Made by a program: the position numbers and the translations under genes. Under the pieces are notes generated by a model. It was given only the letters and a program-made list of their open reading frames with translations, was not told the DNA's origin and did no database searches. From Rhodoligotrophos appendicifer (GTDB lineage: Bacteria; Pseudomonadota; Alphaproteobacteria; Rhizobiales; Im1), in assembly GCF_007474605.1 (NCBI RefSeq), contig NZ_VHKL01000009.1, positions 302,866 through 366,865 of the forward strand: 64,000 bases of DNA. Reading direction: 5' to 3'. This document shows positions 28,218-37,962 of this stretch, in pieces. Position 1 is the first letter of the stretch. The number at the start of each line of letters is the position of its first letter.

Positions 28218-28270
28218 GATGATAGAGATCGGTGAATCTCCTGTCGGGTGATTCGCTGTCATCTATCATC
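28218..28270. repeat. Inverted repeat between the Pal-like and MltB-like genes
   Basis: The perfect 8-bp arms GATGATAG (28218-28225) and CTATCATC (28263-28270) enclose further pairing (GAATC/GATTC). The arms could form a stem-loop that ends the Pal-like transcript or tunes MltB-like translation. No clear T tract. Confidence 0.45.
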
Positions 28271-28289
28271 TTTGCGGGGAACAGCGGCA

Positions 28290-29108
28290 ATGCGCTCATC
28301 TTGGCGGTCTGTGTTCATCATTGCGTTGGGCATGGCCTTATCCATCGGTTCTCACGGCGCCGTATCGGCGGCCCAATGTGAGCCCGCCGGTGGTTTTCCT
28401 GCCTGGGTGAAGAGCTTCCGGTCCGAACAAGCGAACCTCTCGAAAAAGACCTTGGCCAATTTGGATGGCCTTGCCCTGGATCAGACGGTCCTCCGCCTTG
28501 ACCGCAACCAAAGGCACTTCAAGCAGAGTTTTGAGCAGTTCTCCTCCACGCGCGTCACCGCTGGCCGCCTCAAGAAGGCAGCCAGTCTGATGAAGCGTCA
28601 TGCTTCGGTCCTCAGCAGGATCGAGCAGCGATACGGCGTCCCGCCGGAGATTGTGGTCTCCATATGGGGCCTGGAAACGGATTTTGGCGCGAACATGGGC
28701 AAGCAGCAGGCGATTCGCTCCCTCGCCACCCTTGCCTATGATTGCCGCCGGACCGAGATGTTTCAGGGTGAGTTGTCCGCCGCATTGCAGATCGTCGAGC
28801 AGGGGGATCTCAGGCCCGCGGAAATGCGAGGCGCCTGGGCGGGCGAGCTCGGGCAGACCCAGTTCCTGCCCACATCTTACGTCCGCTTTGCCGTCGACTT
28901 CGATGGCGACGGTCGTCGCGACCTCATCCGCAGCGTCCCCGACGTACTCGCCTCGACCGCCAACTATCTCGCGGGGTACGGCTGGAAGGCCGGCGCGGGA
29001 TACAATGAGGGTCAACCCAATTTCGCGGTCCTGCGCGAATGGAACAGGGCGCAGGTCTATTCGAAGACGATCGCCCTGTTCGCAACCAGACTCGCGGCCA
29101 CCCAATAG
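28290..29108 (+). CDS. Lytic murein transglycosylase, MltB (SLT_2) type
   Basis: A 272-residue exported enzyme with signal peptide SVFIIALGMALSIG (cleaved near SAAQC). The lytic transglycosylase fold has the catalytic Glu in VSIWGLETDFGANMGK and a following EMRGAWAGELGQTQFLPTSYVRFAVDFDGDG, standard for MltB relatives. It cleaves glycan strands to 1,6-anhydro-muropeptides. ATG 28290 has GGGGA upstream. The ORF is shorter than E. coli MltB and lacks a lipobox, so it is probably periplasmic and soluble. It converges with the GH15 gene (6 bp). Confidence 0.93.
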   Translation: MRSSWRSVFIIALGMALSIGSHGAVSAAQCEPAGGFPAWVKSFRSEQANLSKKTLANLDGLALDQTVLRLDRNQRHFKQSFEQFSSTRVTAGRLKKAASLMKRHASVLSRIEQRYGVPPEIVVSIWGLETDFGANMGKQQAIRSLATLAYDCRRTEMFQGELSAALQIVEQGDLRPAEMRGAWAGELGQTQFLPTSYVRFAVDFDGDGRRDLIRSVPDVLASTANYLAGYGWKAGAGYNEGQPNFAVLREWNRAQVYSKTIALFATRLAATQ

Positions 29109-29114
29109 GGGCGG

Positions 29115-31508
29115 TTACTCGATCATCACCTCGAAGTCCTCGCCCTCCCAATTGTCGTCGGCGAGCCATTTGATCGTGAAGATGATCTTGTCACCGCTGG
29201 GAGCATCCTGCGTGGGAAGGTCAACCAGATGCACGCCGAAGGCCACGTCCTGCGCCTCGTCGTCATGCGCCGTCGCCCAATTGTCGATGGTCCAGTGGAC
29301 CATGGCCGGCGACAGAAGCTCGACCCGCAGCTTCTTGCCCTGCGGAATGCTGCGGGCTCGGTTGTTGAAGCACCATGGCCGGAAAGCGGCGGTCACCTTG
29401 CGGTGCTGATAGCGCTCGACCGTCTGCACCGGCATGTCGAATACGCGCCCGTCATGGAGCGATCGCAACAGCTTGATGTGCTCCCCATGCGCCCAGACCA
29501 GCGGCATTGCGCTGCCGGACGGCTTTCCCCGAAACAGCTCGCGCTCGGGGATGTCGGCCTGGTCCCAGATTTGCTCCGGCATCAACCCGCCATCATTGGA
29601 TGACGCCTCCAGCGTGCTGAGCAGCCGCCGTGCCTCGTCCGTTCGCCCTGCCGCGAGCTCATAATGTGCCCGTTCCCCGGCCAGGAGTGGCCAAGCCCGG
29701 CCGATCCCGGTGCCATCGAACGGCCGTCCATCCTCGTGCTCGCCGTATCCATCGCCATTATAGCGATACCACAGGGGCCCTTGCGGCAACTCCACCCTGA
29801 GGGAGTCGTCGATCGCCTTGACCGTGTCGACGATCCGCGGATCGTCCGCCGCGCGCAGGCCGAACCGGACCAGCGCCAGCGCATCCGGGCTGATCAACAG
29901 GCTTGCCAGCTGGTTGGTTTGTTCCGGCGGTCGGTTCTTCACGGGCACGAAGCCGTCGAGCGGCGACGCCGCGTCCGCATGGTCCGGCGGCGCGATTCTC
30001 ACATAGTAACCCGAAAGCCCCAGCCGCCGGCAGAGCGGCGTGTCTGTTGCAAACGTCCAGCGCTCGATCTGGTCGTTCCAGGCATCCGCCGTCTCCCGCG
30101 CATACTGAGCATCGCGCTTGTGCCCGGCCAGTTCGAGAATGTCTCCCGCGGCGAGCAGCCCGGCGATTTCGACCGCCAGGGTGAAGGGCGAGTAGCCGGC
30201 ATCCTCCTCCCAGCGATCTTGACCGGTGACGGGCCCGTTGCGCACGAGAAAGCCGGTCGCTTTCTGCACCATGAGGGTGAACCGGTCGAGATCGTCGGCG
30301 GACAGATGCCCCTCGCGCCGCAGCATGTCCACCAGCAGGATGGGGAATGCGCATTCGTCCATCTGCACGCCGCTCCAATAGGCGGCGCCGTCCAGCCACA
30401 TGTTCTGTGACCAGTGCCCGTCTGCCTCTTGGACCGTATGCAGATAGCTCAGGATGTCCTTGGCTTCGTTGACGGCTCCTGCTGCCAGGAAGCCGCCGGC
30501 CGTCTCCACGAGATCCCGTGGCCAGACGAGGTGGTATCCCCCCAGATCCTCGTCGCCTTTGTTGAAGCCCCAGGGAATTGAAAGGCTGGCGATCACCGCA
30601 CCCGGAAACGACACCGGCTGGTGGCAGGCGAGAACGGTCGTGCTCACGCGGTATGGGTTGAGGGTGTCCGTGCCCGGCCGGTCCAGCGGCAGCAGGCTTT
30701 CCTGCCACCGGCGCCATCCCTTGACATAGCCCCGCTGCGCTTCCTTGTAGCCCGTCTGCATGCTGGCCAGCGCCCGATACGCCGCTTCCTCCGGGCGCAC
30801 CGCGAAGGCGAGCGCCAGCAGGAATGGCTGTCCTGCCGTCGCCTGCAGGTCGATCTCCCCCGTCATCGCCACATTGCCATTCGGAGCGCTGTCATAGTGA
30901 TGAGCGAGATGCTTGTAGTAGGAAAGTTGCTGCCAGCCATCGGAGGTCCCGACATAGCCGACGCTGCGCGCCTTCCAGGGCAGCGAGCAGGCCATCGCCA
31001 GCGACATGCCGAAATGTCCCCGTGCGAACAGCATGGGAGTCCCTTTATAGTCCTCCACCCAGGCTGAATTATTCGCACCGGCATTCACCAGATGCGGCGC
31101 GAGAAGGGCATAGAGGCGATAGTCGGAGAAGCTGCCATGCAGCGGAGTGAAGGTCACCTCCTGCAGCAGCGTGTCCCGATACGGATCCGTGAGGATCTTC
31201 TTCTCGATCTTGTAGCGCCCGTCTCGGGCGGTGTTCACGATGTGGAAGCCCGGAACCCCCTCCTCGACCATCTTGATGTCGTGATGGGCATGGCGCTTCT
31301 CTTCCGAGAAATAGTCGCGGCCATCCGTGACGATCAGGCCGAAATCCCGGGTACAGGCGGCGTCCACGCGAGGAAAATAGACCTCGTTCAGGATCCCGTG
31401 GCTGATGGTGAACCAGATCCTGCTATTCGCGGTGAGCGCCGTGCCCACGCCGCTCTTTGCACTTGACGTCCAGCGACCCGGCTGGCCTGGTGCGCCCGGA
31501 GCTTCCAT
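29115..31508 (-). CDS. Glycoside hydrolase family 15 glucoamylase-like enzyme
   Basis: A 797-residue protein. The N-terminal beta-sandwich (about 1-260) has the pattern NSRIWFTISHGILNEVYFPRVD, seen in glucodextranase and bacterial glucoamylases. The (alpha/alpha)6 barrel follows: SIPWGFNKGDEDLGGYHLVWPRD (about 320), VQMDECAFPILLV and GRAWPLLAGERAHYELAAG (about 630), with acidic residues in the family positions. No signal peptide is seen from ATG 31508, so it may act on internal glycogen or maltodextrin, releasing glucose. It is divergent from the transketolase gene, next to the pentose phosphate genes. Confidence 0.93.
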   Translation of the reverse strand: MEAPGAPGQPGRWTSSAKSGVGTALTANSRIWFTISHGILNEVYFPRVDAACTRDFGLIVTDGRDYFSEEKRHAHHDIKMVEEGVPGFHIVNTARDGRYKIEKKILTDPYRDTLLQEVTFTPLHGSFSDYRLYALLAPHLVNAGANNSAWVEDYKGTPMLFARGHFGMSLAMACSLPWKARSVGYVGTSDGWQQLSYYKHLAHHYDSAPNGNVAMTGEIDLQATAGQPFLLALAFAVRPEEAAYRALASMQTGYKEAQRGYVKGWRRWQESLLPLDRPGTDTLNPYRVSTTVLACHQPVSFPGAVIASLSIPWGFNKGDEDLGGYHLVWPRDLVETAGGFLAAGAVNEAKDILSYLHTVQEADGHWSQNMWLDGAAYWSGVQMDECAFPILLVDMLRREGHLSADDLDRFTLMVQKATGFLVRNGPVTGQDRWEEDAGYSPFTLAVEIAGLLAAGDILELAGHKRDAQYARETADAWNDQIERWTFATDTPLCRRLGLSGYYVRIAPPDHADAASPLDGFVPVKNRPPEQTNQLASLLISPDALALVRFGLRAADDPRIVDTVKAIDDSLRVELPQGPLWYRYNGDGYGEHEDGRPFDGTGIGRAWPLLAGERAHYELAAGRTDEARRLLSTLEASSNDGGLMPEQIWDQADIPERELFRGKPSGSAMPLVWAHGEHIKLLRSLHDGRVFDMPVQTVERYQHRKVTAAFRPWCFNNRARSIPQGKKLRVELLSPAMVHWTIDNWATAHDDEAQDVAFGVHLVDLPTQDAPSGDKIIFTIKWLADDNWEGEDFEVMIE

Positions 31509-31664
31509 GATGCCTTCCCCTGTCCCGGTATGATCTTGTGAGCTTGAAAGGCCGGTGAGCACCGACCGCGGATAATGTCATCAAATATTCGCCGGCGTTT
31601 AATATCACGTTTCCAAAAACACACGAATGATCATGAGTCCCTATTCTTAACCGTCGGTCACTGG

Positions 31665-31694
31665 TTGACACTCGTGCGATTTCGCTCCTAGCAT
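31665..31694 (+). promoter_or_regulatory. Candidate sigma-70-type promoter for tkt
   Basis: A perfect TTGACA (31665-31670) is followed after 18 bp by TAGCAT (31689-31694). The position would give a leader of about 105 nt before tkt. A 296-bp divergent region lies between the glucoamylase and transketolase genes and holds no other obvious feature. Confidence 0.4.
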
Positions 31695-31804
31695 GCGCCG
31701 CAATTCGCGGTTTCATCGTGGATTTACTGCTGCGTATAGTCTAAGCAAGGTTTGGATTTCACGTAGTAAGAATAAATAAATCATAGTCGTCTCAGGGGCG
31801 CCGA

Positions 31805-33925
31805 ATGAATTCAACAGGTGTAGACGCCGCCGCCGTTTCTCGAAATCCTTCCACCAGCGGCGCAGGCCCGAAGGAAGACATGGACCTCCTGGCGATCAAT
31901 ACGATTAGAACCTTGTCCATGGATGCCGTTCAGCAGGCAGACTCTGGACATCCTGGAACGCCCATGGCCATGGCGCCCGTCGCCTATACGCTCTGGCAGC
32001 AGTTCCTGCGTTTCGACCCCGAAGATCCCATCTGGCCGAATCGCGACCGCTTCGTCTTGTCCATCGGCCATGCCTCGATGTTGCTCTACTCGCTCCTCTA
32101 CTTGAGCGGCGTGAAGTCGGTGAATGCCGATTATGAGCGTCTCGGCACCCCCTCTGTCACCCTGGATGACATCAAGAAGTTCCGGCAGCTCGACAGCAAG
32201 TGCCCCGGACATCCCGAATACCATCTGGTTTCCGGTGTCGAGACGACCACCGGCCCTCTCGGCCAGGGCGTGGCGACGTCCGTCGGCATGGCGATCGCCG
32301 AGCGCTGGCTGGCCGAGCATTACAACAAGCCCGATTTCAAGCTCTTCGATTATCGCGTCTACGCCCTCTGCGGCGACGGCGATATGATGGAGGGCATTTC
32401 CGGCGAAGCGGCCTCTCTTGCCGGCCATTTGCGCCTCTCGAACCTGTGCTGGATCTACGATTCCAACCGCGTGACGATCGAAGGCCACACCGACCTCGCC
32501 TTCTCCGAGGATGTCGGCGCCCGCTTCATGGCCTATGGCTGGAACGTCCTGCGCCTGTCCGATGCCAACGACACGGAGCGCTTGGCCAAGGCCTTGAAGA
32601 CCGCCCAGGAAACGACCGATCGGCCGACCTTCATCATCGTCGAAAGCCATATCGGTTACGGCGCGCCGCACAAGCAGGACACCAGCGCCGCTCACGGATC
32701 GCCCTTGGGCGAGGACGAGATCCGTCTTGCGAAGAAGGCCTATGGCTGGCCCGAGGACGCGAAGTTCCTGGTGCCCGATGGCGTCCAGGACCGTTTCAAG
32801 ACCGGCATGAATGCCCGCGGTGCAAAGCTGCGCAGCGACTGGGAACAGCTCTTCGCGCAATACAAGAAGCAGCATCCTGATCTGGCCAGTCAGATCGAGC
32901 ACATGCAGTCGCGGACCCTTCCTGACGGTTGGGATGCGAAGATCCCGACCTTCCCCGCCGATGCCAAGGGTCTTTCCGGCCGCGACGCCTCCGGCAAGGT
33001 GATGAACGCGATCGCCCCGAACCTGCCCTGGCTGATCGGCGGCGCCGCCGACCTTGCCCCGTCCACCAAGACCCGGCTGACATTTGAGGGCGCCGGCGAC
33101 TTCGAGGCGAACAACTATGGCGCCCGGAACTTCCACTTCGGCATCCGCGAGCATGCCATGGGCGCGATCTGCAACGGCATGTCGCTGTCCAAGCTCCGCT
33201 CTTACGGTTCGGGCTTCATGATCTTCAGCGATTACATGAAGCCGGCGATCCGCCTCTCCGCCCTGATGGAGCTGCCCGTCATCTTCGTCTTCACCCATGA
33301 TTCGATCGGCGTGGGCGAAGACGGCCCGACCCACCAGCCCGTCGAGCAACTGCTCGCCCTCCGTTCTGTTCCGGGCTTGACCACGCTCCGCCCCGCCGAT
33401 GCCAACGAGGTGGCAGAGTGCTGGAAGGTGATGCTCACCGCCCGTCATGAGCCGGCTTGTCTGGTCTTGTCTAGACAGGATTTGCCGACCATCGATCGCA
33501 CGAAATACGCCGCCGCCAGCGGAGTGGCCAAGGGCGCCTATGTGCTGGCTGATCCGGACCAGGGCGAGCCCAAGGTCATCCTCATGGCGACCGGCAGCGA
33601 GGTTGATCTATGCCTGTCCGTCTATGAGCAGCTGAAGGCTGAGGGGATTGCCGCTCGCGTTGTCTCCATGCCCTCCTGGGAGCTCTTCGAGAAGCAGGAC
33701 CAGTCCTATCAGGACGAGGTTCTTCCGCCGCATATCAATGCCCGCATTTCGGTGGAGCAGGCCTCCACCATCGGCTGGGATCGCTATGTCGGGCGGTCCG
33801 GAGTGAAAATCGGCATGCACACCTTCGGGGCCTCTGCGCCCCTGAAGGAGCTGCTGTCGAAATTCGGCTTCACCCCCGACAAGATCCTCGCCGAAGCCAA
33901 GGCGCAGATTGCCAAGAATTCATGA
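31805..33925 (+). CDS. tkt: Transketolase
   Basis: A 706-residue thiamine-diphosphate enzyme that moves two-carbon units between pentose, tetrose and hexose phosphates. N-terminal ADSGHPGTPMAMA (about 45) and the cofactor/Mg2+ region GDGDMMEGISGEAASLAGH (about 193) are present. So are FIIVESHIGYGAPHKQDT and the pyrimidine-domain EDGPTHQPVEQL (about 505). Full length for the family (N-terminus has about 25 extra residues of low complexity). It is the first gene of the pentose phosphate run. Confidence 0.97.
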   Translation: MNSTGVDAAAVSRNPSTSGAGPKEDMDLLAINTIRTLSMDAVQQADSGHPGTPMAMAPVAYTLWQQFLRFDPEDPIWPNRDRFVLSIGHASMLLYSLLYLSGVKSVNADYERLGTPSVTLDDIKKFRQLDSKCPGHPEYHLVSGVETTTGPLGQGVATSVGMAIAERWLAEHYNKPDFKLFDYRVYALCGDGDMMEGISGEAASLAGHLRLSNLCWIYDSNRVTIEGHTDLAFSEDVGARFMAYGWNVLRLSDANDTERLAKALKTAQETTDRPTFIIVESHIGYGAPHKQDTSAAHGSPLGEDEIRLAKKAYGWPEDAKFLVPDGVQDRFKTGMNARGAKLRSDWEQLFAQYKKQHPDLASQIEHMQSRTLPDGWDAKIPTFPADAKGLSGRDASGKVMNAIAPNLPWLIGGAADLAPSTKTRLTFEGAGDFEANNYGARNFHFGIREHAMGAICNGMSLSKLRSYGSGFMIFSDYMKPAIRLSALMELPVIFVFTHDSIGVGEDGPTHQPVEQLLALRSVPGLTTLRPADANEVAECWKVMLTARHEPACLVLSRQDLPTIDRTKYAAASGVAKGAYVLADPDQGEPKVILMATGSEVDLCLSVYEQLKAEGIAARVVSMPSWELFEKQDQSYQDEVLPPHINARISVEQASTIGWDRYVGRSGVKIGMHTFGASAPLKELLSKFGFTPDKILAEAKAQIAKNS

Positions 33926-33983
33926 CAACGGGCGTTGCGGCACCTCTCCATGAGGCGCATTCTCCCCGGGAGCCCTTAGAGTG

Positions 33984-36848
33984 ATGACCAGCACCATGAC
34001 GAAGAACCCCCTCCAGGCCTTGAGTGATTTCGGCCAAGCGCCGTGGCTCGATTATGTCCGTCGCAGCCTTCTCGAATCCGGCGGCCTTAAGAAGATGATC
34101 GCCGAGGACGGCCTCAAAGGCGTCACCTCCAATCCCTCCATCTTCGAAAAGGCCATCGGCGGCAGCACCGATTACGATGAAGACCTCACGAAATACGAAA
34201 CAGGTCGCGATGTAAGCGCCGGAGACATCTACGAATATCTGGCCATGGGCGATATCAGGGCCGCCGCGGATACCCTCCGTCCGGTCTATGATGCAGCCGG
34301 CGGACACGACGGCTTCATCAGCCTCGAGGTCTCTCCCTATCTTGCCATGTTCACGGAAACGACCATCGACGAGGCGCGGCGCCTCTGGAAGGCCGTCGAT
34401 CGCCGCAACCTCATGGTCAAGGTGCCGGGGACCGAAGCCGGTGCGCCCGCCATCCGCACATTGATAGGCGAAGGCATCAACATCAACGTCACCCTGCTGT
34501 TCGCCCAGTCCGCTTACGAGGCCGTCGCCGAATCCTATATTGCCGGGCTGGAGGATCTCCTGGCCAACGGCGGCGATGTCTCCAAGGTCGCCAGCGTGGC
34601 CTCCTTCTTCGTGAGCCGCATCGACAGCGCCATGGACAAGAAGATCGATGAGCGCATCGCCGCCGGCGACAAGGACTCGGCGGAGCTGGCGAAGCTTAAG
34701 GGCAAGGTCGCCATCGCCAACGCGAAGCTCGCCTATCAGCACTACTTGGCACTACTGGAGACGCCTCGGTGGCAGAAACTGGCCGCGAAGGGCGCCAAGC
34801 CTCAGCGCCTGCTCTGGGCCTCGACCGGCACGAAGAACAAAGCCTATAGCGATGTCCTCTATGTCGAGGAGCTGATCGGCAAGGATACCGTCAACACCAT
34901 GCCGCCGGCCACCATGGACGCCTTCCGTGACCACGGTACGCCGCGGGCGAGCCTCACCGAAGACGTCGAGGGTGCCCGAAAGATCCTCGCCGACACCGAA
35001 CGCCTGGGCCTTGATCTGGATGCCGTCACCGACGAACTCGTCGTCGATGGCGTGCGCCAATTCGCCGACGCCTTCGATCAGCTCCTGGGAGCAGTCGCCG
35101 GCAAGCGCATGAAGATGCTCGGTGCAAAGCTCGATTCTCAGGCCTACGCCCTTCCCTCCCCCATGGATGGTGAGGTGAAGGCGGCGATCGAAAAGGCCCG
35201 CGCCGAAGGACTGAGCCGCAGGCTCTGGGCGAAGGATGCAACCCTCTGGACCGGTGCCGACGAATCCAAATGGCTGGCCTGGCTCGACATGGTCGCCACC
35301 CAGCAGGCCGACGTTCAGCAGCTCCTCGATCTGCAGGCCGACGTGAAGCAGCAGGGTTTCACCCACGCGCTGCTTCTCGGCATGGGCGGCTCCAGCTTGG
35401 GCCCCGAAGTTCTGACCCGCACCTTCGGCAAGCATGAAGGCTTCCCCGAGCTGTTGGTGCTCGACTCGACGGATCCGCAGCAGATTGCGAGCTTCGAAAG
35501 CCGCATCGATCTGGCGAAGACGGTCTTCATTGTCTCCAGCAAGTCTGGCTCCACTCTCGAGCCGAACATCCTGAAGAGCTACTTCTTCGACGCCGTTTCC
35601 AGGGCCATCGGCGCCGATAAGGCGGGGACGCGCTTCATCGCCGTCACCGATCCGGGCTCCCACATGCAGGAGGTGGCCGAACGCGACCGGTTCCGCCACA
35701 TCTTCTTCGGCGACCCTGGGATCGGCGGCCGTTATTCCGTGCTGTCGAACTTCGGCATGGTTCCTGCGGCCGTCATCGGCCTTGACCTCAAGCGCTTCAT
35801 CGAAGCGACCATGGTCATGGTCCGCTCCTGCGGCCCCGATGTTCCTCCGGCCGAAAATCCGGGAATTGTCCTCGGCGCCATTCTGGGCACCGGGGCCACC
35901 ACGGGTCGCGACAAGGTGACCGTCGTCGCCTCGCCCGGCATCTCTGATGTGGGCGCCTGGCTCGAACAGCTCCTGGCGGAGTCGACCGGCAAGCAGGGCC
36001 ACGGCATCATCCCGGTCGACAGCGAGCCTCTGGGTGCGCCTGGCGTTTACGGTAACGATCGGATCTTCGCCTATCTCCTCCTCGCCGGCGGCATCGACAA
36101 GGCGCAGGATGATGCGGTCGCAGCCCTGGAGCAGGCCGGTCAGCCCGTTGTCCGGATCGAGGTGACCGACACCTATAATATCGGCCAGGAGTTCTTCCGC
36201 TGGGAGATCGCGACCGCGGTCGCCGGCTCGATCATCGGCATCAATGCGTTCAACCAGCCCGATGTCGAGGCGAGCAAGATCGTCACGCGCGATATGACCG
36301 ATGCCTATGAGAAGACGGGCAAGCTGCCTGAAGAGACCCCGATCATCTCCGGTGACGGACTGACCCTCTACGCCGACCCGCGCAACGCCGACGAACTGGC
36401 AAAGGCCGTCACCGACAAGACCATCGACGGCTACATCAAGGCCCATCTCGCTCGCGCCCATGCCGGCGACTATGCCGCCCTGCTCGCCTATATCAAGCGC
36501 GACGCCGCCCATACCGAGGTCCTGACGAAGCTGCGCACGAAGATCCGGGACAAGCTGAAGATCGCCACCTGTGTCGGCTTTGGCCCGCGTTTTCTGCACT
36601 CCACCGGCCAGGCCTATAAGGGCGGTCCCAACTCGGGCGTCTTCACGCAGATCACGGCCGATGCATCCGCCGATCTGAAGGTGCCGGACCACCAATACAC
36701 CTTCGGCGTCGTCATCCTGGCCCAGGCCCGCGGCGATTTCGAAGTATTGGCAGAGCGCGGCCGGCGCGCGTTGCGCGTCCATCTCGGCAAGGACGTGGAC
36801 GCAGGCCTCAAGCGCCTCGGTCAGGCAATCGACAAGGCCCTGTCATAG
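33984..36848 (+). CDS. tal-pgi: Bifunctional transaldolase/phosphoglucose isomerase
   Basis: A fusion of about 954 residues. The N-terminal transaldolase (about 1-370) starts NPLQALSDFGQAPWLDYVRRSLLESGGL and has the Schiff-base Lys in LMVKVPGTEAG plus TSNPSIFEKAI. The C-terminal half is a phosphoglucose isomerase (about 390-954) with GMGGSSLGPEVL, SKSGSTLEPN and a terminal catalytic segment. It thus couples the non-oxidative pentose phosphate arm to glucose-6-phosphate/fructose-6-phosphate interconversion. Two start codons lie side by side (GTG 33981, ATG 33984). The same fusion is known in several alphaproteobacteria and actinobacteria. Confidence 0.96.
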   Translation: MTSTMTKNPLQALSDFGQAPWLDYVRRSLLESGGLKKMIAEDGLKGVTSNPSIFEKAIGGSTDYDEDLTKYETGRDVSAGDIYEYLAMGDIRAAADTLRPVYDAAGGHDGFISLEVSPYLAMFTETTIDEARRLWKAVDRRNLMVKVPGTEAGAPAIRTLIGEGININVTLLFAQSAYEAVAESYIAGLEDLLANGGDVSKVASVASFFVSRIDSAMDKKIDERIAAGDKDSAELAKLKGKVAIANAKLAYQHYLALLETPRWQKLAAKGAKPQRLLWASTGTKNKAYSDVLYVEELIGKDTVNTMPPATMDAFRDHGTPRASLTEDVEGARKILADTERLGLDLDAVTDELVVDGVRQFADAFDQLLGAVAGKRMKMLGAKLDSQAYALPSPMDGEVKAAIEKARAEGLSRRLWAKDATLWTGADESKWLAWLDMVATQQADVQQLLDLQADVKQQGFTHALLLGMGGSSLGPEVLTRTFGKHEGFPELLVLDSTDPQQIASFESRIDLAKTVFIVSSKSGSTLEPNILKSYFFDAVSRAIGADKAGTRFIAVTDPGSHMQEVAERDRFRHIFFGDPGIGGRYSVLSNFGMVPAAVIGLDLKRFIEATMVMVRSCGPDVPPAENPGIVLGAILGTGATTGRDKVTVVASPGISDVGAWLEQLLAESTGKQGHGIIPVDSEPLGAPGVYGNDRIFAYLLLAGGIDKAQDDAVAALEQAGQPVVRIEVTDTYNIGQEFFRWEIATAVAGSIIGINAFNQPDVEASKIVTRDMTDAYEKTGKLPEETPIISGDGLTLYADPRNADELAKAVTDKTIDGYIKAHLARAHAGDYAALLAYIKRDAAHTEVLTKLRTKIRDKLKIATCVGFGPRFLHSTGQAYKGGPNSGVFTQITADASADLKVPDHQYTFGVVILAQARGDFEVLAERGRRALRVHLGKDVDAGLKRLGQAIDKALS

Positions 36849-36863
36849 AATACTCTCTGCGCC

Positions 36864-36947
36864 ATCCCGGCCCGAGCGCAGCGCAGAGCCGGGATCGCCG
36901 AAGGCTCTGCACACCTAGAATGGTCCCGGGTCAACCCCGGGCCACCA
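36864..36947. repeat. Two adjacent palindromic intergenic repeats
   Basis: The 127-bp gap between tal-pgi and gnd contains two GC-rich palindromes. The first has arms ATCCCGGC (36864-36871) and GCCGGGAT (36888-36895). The second (36921-36947) has CCCGGG arms around TCAA with flanking TGG/CCA. Motifs of this style are scattered in many Hyphomicrobiales genomes as short interspersed palindromes. They may shape mRNA ends between the two genes. Genome-wide copy number cannot be seen here. Confidence 0.6.
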
Positions 36948-36975
36948 TCGATTTGAACAACAGAAGGACACCACT

Positions 36976-37959
<984 letters not shown>

Positions 37960-37962
37960 GCC

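Noticed and set aside
31811..33448. Long minus-strand open frame (545 codons) opposite transketolase
   Set aside because: It is an antisense shadow of GC-rich codon use in tkt, with no ribosome site or family motif.
34752..36782. Minus-strand open frame of 676 codons opposite tal-pgi
   Set aside because: Antisense shadow of a well-identified fused enzyme; its composition is typical of complementary-strand translation.
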